This document shows positions 21,392 to 36,400 of a stretch of DNA of 40,718 bases, in pieces. A program made the translations under genes and the position numbers. Position 1 is the first letter of the stretch. Each line of letters starts with the position of its first letter. Source of the DNA: Azolla pinnata (lineage: Eukaryota > Streptophyta > Polypodiopsida > Salviniales > Salviniaceae); contig JBBBWG010013335.1 in the NCBI GenBank assembly GCA_037176905.1, positions 1 to 40,718 on the forward strand, read 5' to 3'. The notes beneath the pieces are model-generated. The model did not search any database and had not been told where the DNA came from. It saw only the letters and a list, made by a program, of their open reading frames with translations.

Positions 21392-23395
21392 CAGAAGGTG
21401 CCGTCTCTTTATATGTGTATATGTATGAACAAGCAGCTTGTGGATTGGATCAGGATTGCTGCTGAGGAGTTAGCAGAATCTTGACAGTTGTTAGAGCAAT
21501 GATCTAAGGTGTGGTGACCTTATCTCTGCTGAGATTTTTGATTTGTCATTGAAGAATCCATGGTGGTGCCTTGTGTTTCAAATGAGCTGAAATTTGCTGC
21601 TTTCCGTCCCTTATATCATTGAGACAAGGGAAGGAGAAAGCAAGGCTGTCATGGAATTGCTCTTTTGCACACCTTGTTTGACTCGGTGTGTCTGCACTGT
21701 GCCTTTGTTCTTATGGCGGCTTTCCCGTGTGCGTCAAAGGTCAAAGGAGGATGATGAAGGGCAGAAAAACAGATCCAAAATGCCTAATTAACCACAATCT
21801 GTCATCATCGATGCACTGTTCTGCAATCTTCGGAAAAGATTCACCATGAATGGTGCTACTGGTTTTGCCTTTTGTTAATGTAGAAACCTCCATTTGTGCT
21901 GTTTTTAAGGACATCCTGGGACATAAAATTCCACATTTTTATCCAATGTGATTGCCGGTGTTGTTGCCAATCAGCTGAATATGTGATCTATTCCAGCATA
22001 TGTATTGGGCAATTGGTGCCTTGTCAATATCTCACTTTTTACAATGGGATAAATTGTGGATTTGGAACTCCTATGACAACGTGAATCAATTCAATTGCTT
22101 ACTAAATGGAGATTGCATGTTTTCACTTTGATATTACAATTTCTTTTGTCAATGTTGGTGATTATTCTAATGTCTTGGGAAGCTACATTGATCGATGAGG
22201 AAAAGGAGATCCCATCCTAACTCTTTTGCAGAATATCTGTGTCATGAAGGTTCATGAAGATGATCAATCTAGAGTTTTAGTCAAGCGGATAACAGTACCG
22301 TGGAATCGACATAGAAACTCGGAATCAACATGGGAGGGACCCTCTTTTAGGAAAAAAAATGCACCTTTCAAATTGTCCCAATACTGCCATGGAAGAAGCT
22401 ATCTAATGATGGAACTCTTGAAGCTGGTTGCTATCAGAAAAAGAGAGTAGCTTTAATAGGATCACCATTATTTTTCTTGGTGAACACGCTACTAGCAGGT
22501 CATACATCGATTTTAAGCACAATTGGGATAAGGCATATATAACTATCTGCACACATATATTTTCTCTATTTCAGGGGTTTTAGACACGATCTACCAACAT
22601 GACATGGTGGCAGTTATGTTTTGTTTTTGACCTATCGATAGAATCTGTTGAAAGAATCTTGGTTTATTTTTTAATGTCCCCAATTTACAGAAAGGAAATG
22701 AAGTGCTTCCATCCATGCATCACACATGCATATAACATTCGTAAGTTGATGCAATGAGAATCACAATCTCTTGGAAAAATGCTGACGGAAGTGATACTGC
22801 ACATGCATATTCTATGATCAACATCAGCTTCCATTTCAGGCGATAATAACCTAGAATCTCAACCATCATCTTAGCGTAATCATTTTACATAGTATCACTA
22901 ATTGTACGTGTGGAATAGAGATAAAATGTACACCGCCTTCAGTAACACCAGCATGAAAACCAAGTCAAAAGCGATCCATCACCTGTGCTGCTATTAGTGT
23001 TACAAAAGTTGTATAGGTTATGTTTTTCCACACTTACGGTCCAGAACTTTCTTGCATGATGCAAGTTTGTAAGCCCGTACAAAGAAGATGTAATAGGTGA
23101 TGCAGATAGTAGCAGAACTACAAAGCATTCGCTTGGAAAACCATTTTGTATTGCTCCGAGAAAAAATGTGCCAGATACATCCAAATAGTTGTAAATGAAT
23201 GCTATGTATCCACCTTTAGCGGTGAGTGTTGAAGGTTGTGGTTCATAATGAACAACCTTCTTTTAAACACTCCGAAGTAAACCAAGTCAACGGTGTCATA
23301 TACCATGGTCACTGAAATTAGTTCCAACAAATTGAAGCTTGCTACAAATTGGTTTTTTAAAAACCAGCACAGGGATTACCGCACACTCAATCTAT
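21392..23395. other. Intergenic region between P450 start and GTF2H2 stop
   Basis: Contains the P450 promoter region on the left and the GTF2H2 3' UTR on the right. AT-rich. Apart from a possible retroelement scrap at 22226-22450, I see nothing coding. Confidence 0.5.
22226..22450 (+). mobile_element. Possible Ty3/gypsy polyprotein C-terminal remnant
   Basis: A 74-codon frame contains RVLVKRITVPWNRH and NSESTWEGPSFRK, which resembles the end of gypsy polyproteins, where a pattern like 'VKVxWxxHxxEEATWE' precedes the C terminus. There is no reverse transcriptase, integrase or LTR nearby, so at most this is a short decayed fragment. Resemblance judged by eye only. Confidence 0.25.
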
Positions 23396-26300
23396 TTAAG
23401 CTTTTTCCTTGCCAAGTGTCTTAAAATCAGGAAGGCTTTCACATCCAGGACAGTTGTGTAAGCTCTCGTGAATATATATATCACAATCAAAACAAAAATG
23501 TTGTTTGCAACGAGGGCATGCAACTCGGACTCCAACAACTTTACCTCCTGTAACAACAATTCTAAGGGTTACATGTATCCATGATGTATCAGACATACAA
23601 CCACAAATAGTCCTCTGATGAAAAATAAAATATATCATTCATGTAAATAGGGTATGATTTTCACCTGCATAAGGAAGATCTTGCTGACATCCAAAACAAA
23701 ACCTCGACAGTTTCGAAACACCTACTAATGAAACTTCTTCAAATGCTGGAATAGGAAACAAATGGTGGTAGGATCTCGCTAAATGTGGAGAAGAAACAAG
23801 AGTAAGATCACAGATATTACACCTTGTCGGTAGCTCACAAACACGTGCTTTGCATTGAGGACACGTGTAACACATCCCAACTTTGACCTCTTTATGGCAT
23901 GCACATAGAGCAACAGAGTCTTCCGAGCACCTCTCTGGGAAACCCATTCTAACAAGGCTCGCTATAGCCGATTCAGCAATAGCAGGTGGTGGAGGTGCAT
24001 GTTCGAATATAAGCTCCTTCAAATGACCCTAACAAAACGCAAGTAATTCCCATCGCTATTAAGAACCAGAGATATGGATTGGCACATCAAATATATAACT
24101 ACATATCTTTAATTACCTCATTTAAAGCGACAGAATATACACCTCCTGTCTCCTCACAGAGAAGCTTACAAATGTAAATCTCTGCGGATAATCCCACAAT
24201 AGAACACCGCATCTTGGCCTCTTTGCACTTACTGAGTGTCTCCATTATATCCCCTGGATCACACGTGCTTAATGCAGAGAATATGATGAGCACTTCTCTA
24301 TGTCCATATAATGGAATATGAGCCAAAAAACTTCTTGAAAGCTCCAGGGCGTTCTGGAGAGATGCATCACCACCACATTCCATACTGTTTCGTAAAGCTT
24401 TGATGTGAGCCTCAGGACTTCCACTTAGATCCGTTAAGCGATGTGCCACTCCATTTCTAATAGCAATCAGGCCAAGATGACTCAGAGGATTTTGATCAAA
24501 ATACTCTCTAATGAAAGATTCCACTGTATTGACAACTACAGCAAGGTTATTTGGGCGGAAATCCACCTCAGCTGCTGCCTAGGCAAATCAGAAGTGAATT
24601 GATTCAGGTTCATAAAATCTGTTTAAAAGTCTATAGTTTCATGCAGAAATTACTTATACCATCACAGTTTCAGAAAAAGACCCTCACAGTCATACAATCA
24701 GCCCCATGCCACTTGAAAAGTCATCATTTCCTCCCAGCCCATGTCTGAATATAACCCAGGTCAAAGATCATTCATACTGATGCAATGCATAAAGAAAAAG
24801 AGTTATGTGAAAATAGAGGATGCCTCAACAGTAGGACCTTAGGATAGTATATATAGCACATTGACTACACTCGGCACCAAATTAAGACATATGATCCTGA
24901 AAACGTTTTAGCAGGTAGCCCTCCTCAGAGAAAATCCAAAAGGATTTTTATAAAACCATTAAGAAGGTCTTACATCTCTATCTAATGCAGATAAAACGGA
25001 TGTTCCATGTGATTCTTTTTAAAGTGCAAGTGTGAAGAGTAATTAATTCTTGATTGCCCTTACATCTAAGAACGATAAGACCCTTTACGTGCATTGTTCA
25101 TGTCATTATGGATTTACGTGTAGTATACTAGCTTATTCAATGGTGAAATGTCTTCATAGTGATGCTTACTATTTATCCTCGTTGATCAAAATCCTCTTTG
25201 AATGGCTCCTAGGATTTGTAGGATTTAGAGCCGGAAACTTAATGGTAGTTCATAGATTTTACCAGAAATTTTCATCTTCTTAAGCTTTTCAGGAACGTGG
25301 ATTGATAGAACTGGAAAAGACCTGTAGGGATCGCTTGTTACATGCAGACGATTGAATCCTCACAGTTGAAACAGAAGAATATTATTCTGAAAGGATGGCT
25401 GGTGTCAGGAGAATGACCCCAGGAAGCACATAATCATACCATCTCTGGCAAAATGCAATCTTTACAGCAAGATCGTGAGCACCTAGGCTCTTAGACACCA
25501 CCGTTTTCATTTTACTGTGAGACTTAAGACTAGCACCCCTTGGCACAACAAAATGAGGCCACTGTTACCATAGAAGGCCTTTAATTTGTGAACTCATTAA
25601 AAATTTCATTGCAGTTCAGTGACAAAAATCATGCATTCTTTTTTCACCCCAACCACCGTACAGCATCATAAGGAAATGCAATTACAAACCATAGAATCGT
25701 GATCATCAATCTGCTATCAACAAAAAATGGGGAGCAACACAAGAAAAGATATTTGTTATACTTGACACTTCGGATAATCATTGTAGTGGTGCCTAAATAG
25801 AAAACATGGGCTTGTACAATGACAAGAAGAAAAAGAAATTGTTTTATTCTTCATTCCTCCCGTGTTGACACATGCCAATTCCTGTTTCTGTTGTTATTAT
25901 TGGTGGTGGTGGTAGTACTAGTAGTGCATTTGAGAAAGACGGGTAAAGGAAGGCATTTTGTCTTTTAGGGTTTCAGAAAAAGAACAAGGCACAAAAAGCC
26001 TGTTGCTGTTGATGATAATGGTGATGGTGATGGTGATGGTGATGGCGCTGAAATCGGTAATGATTTAAACCCTAATGTTGTTTGATGGTGATGGTGTCGC
26101 CATCGAAAACGATGAGAGTTAAAAGATCAAGCAAGCTTGTGCTGTTCTTATGCTTTTAGGGTTTGGGGAGAAGGAGACCTACCCGAGACATGTCGATGAC
26201 CATGTACAAGTAGCGGATGATACCGCGTTGAATCCGAGAGGCGACGACCGTTTGCATGCGGCGCCGATGCTGGCGTTGCTGCTCTGTTCGGTCGAGGGAT

Positions 26301-26473
26301 TGAAGGAGGCCCGATTCATCCTCTTGGAGGGATTCCCACGACCTCTCATCAGCATAAGCACGCTCCCAAGCCTCCAGGCCCTGCTTCCCTCTTCCTCCAT
26401 CTTCATCCTCCTCATCTTCTTCTTCCTGCAGCTGCTGTTGCGACTTCTTTGACAAGTGTGGGCGTGAAGCCAT
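23396..26473 (-). CDS. GTF2H2: General transcription factor IIH subunit 2 (p44/SSL1 homologue)
   Basis: A core TFIIH subunit that contacts and stimulates the XPD helicase in nucleotide excision repair and transcription initiation; nuclear. Four minus-strand exons: 26473-26183, 24578-24117, 24028-23665, 23547-23396, phases 0, 0, 1, total 422 residues, the usual plant length. Residues 1-60 are acidic and Gln-rich, followed by WERAYADERSWESLQEDESG, characteristic of the family. The VWA domain (about 85-260) has YLYMVIDMSR, DFRPNNLAVV, DQNPLSHLGL and STCDPGDIMETL. Next come HAPPPPAIAE, a Cys-rich zinc domain (CACHKEVK, CPQCKARVCELP) and a C-terminal C4-type finger (CPRCKQHFCFDCDIYIHES, CPGCES). 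The ATG at 26473 is chosen because upstream in-frame sequence is CA/CT microsatellite. Intron 1 is 1.6 kb and AT-rich, without recognised content. Confidence 0.96.
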
Positions 26474-26488
26474 GTGAGGGTTCCAAGC

Positions 26489-26524
26489 AACACACACACA
26501 CACACTCTCTCTCTCTCTCTCTCT
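26489..26524. repeat. (CA)n(CT)n compound microsatellite in GTF2H2 leader
   Basis: CACACACACACACA followed by CTCTCTCT, 16 bp upstream of the GTF2H2 ATG, hence probably in the 5' UTR (GA then GT on the sense strand). Confidence 0.93.
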
Positions 26525-28183
26525 GCTCCACTTCCCTTGAAGCTTCCAACCAACGCACAGTCTGTGCTCCACTTCCCTCGAAGCTTCAGGTCCCCTGTTT
26601 CCTCTCTTCTGTGTTCCCCTGTTTCCTGGCTTTAGTATGTATTCCTCTTTCTCTTCATATTTGAAGAGTTTGTGTGTTTGTGTTGTTTTGTTTTGTTTTT
26701 TGGGCTTCAAAATCTACATCATGTTTTGCTGCCTTCACTATAGAGTAGAGTGACTTGGATCTGAATGAAAGCTCTGTCATTCCTTTACCAGATCAAGAAT
26801 GGCTTGATCTGAATGCGTTGTCGATGTTGAGGTATATTGCATCCCTAGCTGGTAAGAAATATTAATCGAATAAACATGCCCATCAAGATCGAGCCGATGT
26901 TGTCGATCAGGAATGCACGACCAACGTCGTACATGTCAATATATACTTGGTATGCTTACCACGAGAGGGGAATGTAAACTGTGGCACCAATGCTAGAACT
27001 TTGATTTGCGATCCCGCAATCCTTGCAAGTAAGAGCTCTTTAAATAATCGGAGGATTGAGATACAAGTCCATCCTCATTACACACTCATGCGTAAATAGA
27101 TGCAGATAGCCTAAAAGTGCAAGGTGTTTCACATAGTTTCATAGGCAATCATGACAACATGAAGTAATTGTGGAGATAATTCCAAACTTTGTTACTCAAT
27201 GCACATTAGTTGGACTCTCTTGAAACCTTTCCGCCTGCCTCTTAACAAGCGAAAGTCGTTGCCACACAAAAAATAATGATGCTTCAAGTGTTCCTTGTAG
27301 TCTTCAAGTGTGTCATATTATTCTCTTCGATAACAAATGATAGGATGTTCACAATGGAAAAAAAAAACACATTTGTACCTCGATGCATATATGAGTTAGA
27401 AGTTGTACTAATGCCAATATGTGTTCTTAATACGGAAGGTGGGATTTTCTTAGCTACATAAAAGCACTCGAGAGACTTCTAGGCATTTGTAGTTCATCCA
27501 ATTGTCAGCATATGCCAACACTATTTCATAATCTTTCATCGATTGCCCTCGACTAGCCACCACTTGGCCGAGTACACAAATCGAGGATCATCTTTATGAC
27601 ATGCGAGCTCAAGAGATTTGATCGATGGATCGATCGGACTCCAAATCAAGATTAACTTGGTTTGGCACACGAGGGTATTGGAAATGTAACGAGATGTTGG
27701 TGGTGAAGTCCTCGAATGGTGGTGAGGATCGAGATCAGGTTTTCCCAAGTGTGTGAGAGATGGTTTAGGGTTTTAGGGTTTTACATCTTGGGTTTTTGGC
27801 CTTCGGTTTTACTGTGTCTGAGAGACACATGACGTGGCTCTCGTGCTCAGTATTCTAATTATGATCATCCGTGCTAGCTTCATGCAAAAAAAAGAAGGCA
27901 TGTGAAGAAAGGACAGCGTGCATTCATAGCAAAACATTCCTTGAATTCCATACAATCGTCCGTTTATAAATACTACCTCCCTTGTCAAAATCTTTTCTTG
28001 CTGTGCGTAGACCATATATTTATTTACATATACACAATTTGTATAGATTGCACCATCATGGACCATGGTAATGGAGGAAACGATATTATCTTGTTCATAT
28101 TGCATGTTATGACAAGAACTCAAATGCATTCAATATCTATTTGGTTTCTAATTTTGGTGCCTTTCTTCATGTGGTGTGCTGAA
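26525..28183. other. Divergent intergenic region GTF2H2/NADP-ME
   Basis: Contains the promoters of both divergent genes and possibly an unseen first exon of the malic enzyme. A degenerate telomere-type stretch (TTTAGGGTTTTAGGGTTTT) lies at 27762-27782. No gene recognised in 26700-27900. Confidence 0.5.
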
Positions 28184-33247
<5,064 letters not shown>

Positions 33248-33631
33248 GCCCTTAAGGCGCCATGACATTTCCACAACCAAGGCAGAAAGCACAAACATCT
33301 CCTACATTTGTTGTTTTGGGATGCTCCAAAATAATGTACACACATCAGGTTTCTAACCTTAAAAAACTCAATATAAGCGTACCCTTCATCAAATCCACGA
33401 AGCAATGAATGGATCTGGAGGTTTGTTTTTCATCCTGAGAATCACTAGCTATGTGCATATTGATCACCAAGTATGGACTGCGCAATCAATCTGTAGTAGA
33501 AAATCTTTCCATCAATTGATTGTTAGTTATTGTTGTGGGCCAACATACACAATTGTTTATCGCGGTCTTCTTTGCTATAATAGGGGCTTCTCCATGTTCG
33601 TGTGCCCGAGAGTCTTGTGACATGGGTGCAA

Positions 33632-33884
33632 ACTGATTCCATGACAGTTTTTTGAGTGATTGCAGACTGATTTCACAGTTTTTTTGAGTGATTGCAGACT
33701 GATTTCACAGTTTTTTGGAGTGATTGCAGACTGATTTCACAGTTTTTTTGAGTGATTGCAGACTGATTTCACAGTTTTTTGGAGTGATTGCAGACTGATT
33801 TCACAGTTTTTTTGAGTGATTGCAGACTGATTTCACAGTTTTTTTGAGTGATTGCAGACTGATTTCACAGTTTTTGAGTGCTGG
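33632..33884. repeat. 32-bp minisatellite, eight copies
   Basis: Units of about 32 bp with core GAGTGATTGCAGACTGATTT then CACAG and a run of 5-7 T. Two variants (T7GAG and T6GGAG) alternate in copies 2 to 5, suggesting growth by a two-unit step. It lies between the malic enzyme 3' end and the HPR2 pseudogene. Confidence 0.93.
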
Positions 33885-34023
33885 CAATTTGCAGATCTCT
33901 TAGATACATGTGCAGGTTTCATAATTTGGAGTGATATGACAAATTTGTAGATCTCTCAGAGATATATATAGATATGTGCAGATCTCATCTCCTTCTCCAG
34001 ACAGGCCCAAACAAAATGCTTCC

Positions 34024-34558
34024 ATGGCTTCTTCCCCTGCTTTCCCTGTTCCTGGTCTTCTCCTCACCACACCCATGGACTACTTGCTGCCAAAGAGCTT
34101 CAAGATCTTCAAGCTCTACGAGTCTGGGAGCAGCGGGGACGAGCAGTCCTCCTTCGTGGCTGCCCACGCCCCCTCCATTCGTGCCATTGTCTGCAACAAC
34201 GAAGTCGGGGCTACCTCGTAGCGCATCCACTCCCTTCCGTCGCTCGAGATCGTCTCCACCTTGAGCGTTGGCCTCGATATGATTGACCTCCCCTTGTGCG
34301 CTCAGCGCGGGATCGCTGTAACCAACACTCCGGATGTGCTCACCGACTGTACTGCCGACACCGCCCTTGCCCTGATGCTGGCCTGCATGCGGCGCATTCC
34401 TGCTGCCGACATCTTCATCCACCATGGCCTGGCTATGTATGAGAATGAACCTCATGTTCCCCAAAGAGCTGATGGCATTGAATGATGTTTTGGCACCTCG
34501 GGAAACCAGACAGAACACGGCTGCAGGAAGCCTTGAACTTATGATCCATGTTCAGTAA
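34024..34558 (+). pseudogene. HPR2-like pseudogene, internally deleted, with in-frame stop
   Basis: Decayed copy of the gene whose first exon is at 39134. The frame from the ATG at 34024 runs through GLLLTTPMDYLLPKSFKIFK and SSFVAAHAPSIRAIV, and hits TAG at 34219-34221 where the intact copy has GASAELIRSL. It continues in frame with SVGLDMIDLPLCAQRGIAVT and ALALMLACMRRIPAAD. At about 34425-34437 it jumps straight to sequence matching the end of exon 2 (YENEPHVP), losing the intron and the whole NADP-binding domain; a one-base shift follows and the relic fades near 34558. The D-2-hydroxyacid dehydrogenase fold cannot form. Intronless joining of exon 1 to late exon 2 could come from retrocopying plus deletion or from genomic deletion alone. 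Confidence 0.9.
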
Positions 34559-34808
34559 AACTGGCTTTATTTCTGTTCTAGTAGGAGATACCTTGGTGAA
34601 TGTACACTATTTGAAGTAGGTTCTGAACTCCGGTGTAGAGACATTTTGAAATGTAGATCCTCTTTTTATGCACGAAAAGTGGATTCTCTTTTAGTATGGA
34701 GAAACGAATTGCAACCCTGTTTTGGATGATCTGTATTTGAGGAATCATAGATCTAAGCTTCTAGTGCATATGACTCCCACATCTGCCTAATACTTCCAAA
34801 GGCCACTT

Positions 34809-34953
34809 GGATAACTGATCTTTGTATATGCTTCCTGGTTGTGATTGCTGAAATACGTTGGGTCTTTAGTCTTTTAAAATGGATAACTGATCTTTATATA
34901 TGCGTCCTGGTTGTGATTGCTGAAATACGTTGGATCTTTAGTCTTTTGAAAGT
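34809..34953. repeat. 72-bp tandem duplication
   Basis: Two copies (34809-34880 and 34881-34953) beginning GGATAACTGATCTTT and containing GGTTGTGATTGCTGAAATAC. They differ at about five positions. The array lies between the two HPR2 relics. Confidence 0.9.
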
Positions 34954-35074
34954 TTGCTTGTTCCAATTGTGTTAAGCTGGAAATATGATGCCATTGTGAC
35001 CATAAGATTTTGATGGATTAATCAGGATCAAATCACTTCCAGCGTAACAATATTTGATGAAAATATCAATTCAG

Positions 35075-35595
35075 GCAAGCGGAATACGTGTGGGTGTCGT
35101 CGGCCTCGGGAGAATCGGAGCTGCCACAGCAAAACGCGTCGAAGCCTTTGGGTGCACAGTCTCGTACCACAACAGATCCTCGAAACCGAATGTGCCATAT
35201 CGATACTACTCTAACGTGCATGACATGGCTGCAGATTCAGATGTGTTCATAATCTCGTGCCCTTTGACGGACGAAACAAGAGGCATGATCGACCGAGATG
35301 CACTGGATGCATTGGGTGCATCAGGTTCCCTTGTTAATGTAGGCCGAGGCCCCATTGTGAATCAAGAGGAGCTGGTGAAGGCGGTGGTAGATTGTCGGAT
35401 CGCTGGCGCAGGTTTGGACGTGTACGACAATGAGCCTCTCATGTTCCCATGGAGTTGGTGGCATCGGACAATGTTGTTTTGACACCGCACGTTGGAGCTT
35501 CGACTCGGGAAACTGAACAAGCAATGGTGGCCCTTGTAGTAGCAAACCTTGAAGCACACTTTGCAGGTAGGCCCCTAATAACTCCTGTGTTTTGA
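35075..35595 (+). pseudogene. Orphan second exon of an HPR2-like reductase with a 2-bp frameshift
   Basis: A splice acceptor (TTCAG) at 35070-35074 precedes a phase-0 exon reading ASGIRVGVVGLGRIGAATAK (NADP-binding Rossmann loop), NVGRGPIVNQEELVKAVVD (catalytic Arg) and [10 protein letters not shown] (catalytic Glu). At 35438-35439 two extra bases (CT) shift the frame to an early stop at 35480-35482. Reading in the shifted frame continues [20 protein letters not shown] (catalytic His) to LITPVF and TGA at 35593, the normal family end. Except for the insertion it is very well preserved, and its start phase fits the donor of the 39134 exon. No first exon of its own is seen within the 500 bp to its left other than the deleted relic at 34024. 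It may be a recently broken gene, or the indel may be a sequencing error. Confidence 0.87.
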
Positions 35596-36400
35596 GAAGA
35601 ATGAGTTATGGTAGGAGGCGGAGGAAGCCTGCTGGTAACCAACCAAATGTTCCTTCCATGATAAGAGCACTTCTGATTCCTGTATAAGATCATGAAGCAT
35701 TCATTCTTTGTATCAAAATGCATGAACTATATCACCTTTGTTCAGCAATCATTTGTGTTGCTGATGGTATACACATTAAATCCAAAGCATGTATACTAGG
35801 ATTGAGCTCCTACCTCCTTTCGGTTTAGTCCTGTGCAGTTTTCACCAAACCATTGAGGATGTCTGATGACCATTTATTCAACAAATTCTTTCCATCTTCC
35901 TGTTTAGATAACAAACATCATTAAAATCTGTTTAGATAACAGATTTTGATGATGTTTTTGAATCCATGGGTTGCCATCATCCAACAGCATGTTGCTTGAT
36001 CAGTTTGCGTTTGATTCGCCTTCTGATTTCTGGAATACCTTACTTTTCTCTTCTCTTATGGAACAACCCAGGTATAACGAACGATCAGCAACACTCGGAA
36101 CAATGATTCAAACGAATGTTTCTGTCTCATCGTCATGGGGTTAACTTGCCAGTGCCAGCCATTGCCTACCTCTCCATCCATTAGTGTTCTTCAACAGTGA
36201 CCAAATCAGCCCTTGAAACTGTAGGTGCTGAGCAAATGCTGTTAATCATATGCACCTCATTTGCGTTTAATCGCTGATATGTACAGACAATGGGTGGCAT
36301 ATATTTTCTGTCAATTCCTGCATTCTCATCCTCTTTAGACATGTTTAAGCTTCTCATGATGCAAGGGAGTACAAAACACACATCTTATCTCTGTGCAGAA
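35596..36400. other. Intergenic region between HPR2 relic and PPR gene
   Basis: AT-rich sequence with one strong hairpin at 35913-35957 (listed separately). No gene recognised. Confidence 0.5.
35913..35957. repeat. 20-bp inverted repeat with 5-base loop
   Basis: Left arm 35913-35932 (AAACATCATTAAAATCTGTT), loop TAGAT, right arm 35938-35957. The arms match at 19 of 20 positions and the exception is a G-U pair in RNA of the plus strand. The word TGTTTAGATAAC also occurs twice (35901 and 35929). Confidence 0.9.

Noticed and set aside
21408..21413. TATAAA on the minus strand just before the P450 ATG
   Set aside because: It is only 17 bases from the ATG at 21391, so a start site 30 bases downstream would fall inside the coding region.
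33632..33884. CRISPR-like array
   Set aside because: Repeats are contiguous with no unique spacers, in a plant nuclear context; it is a minisatellite.
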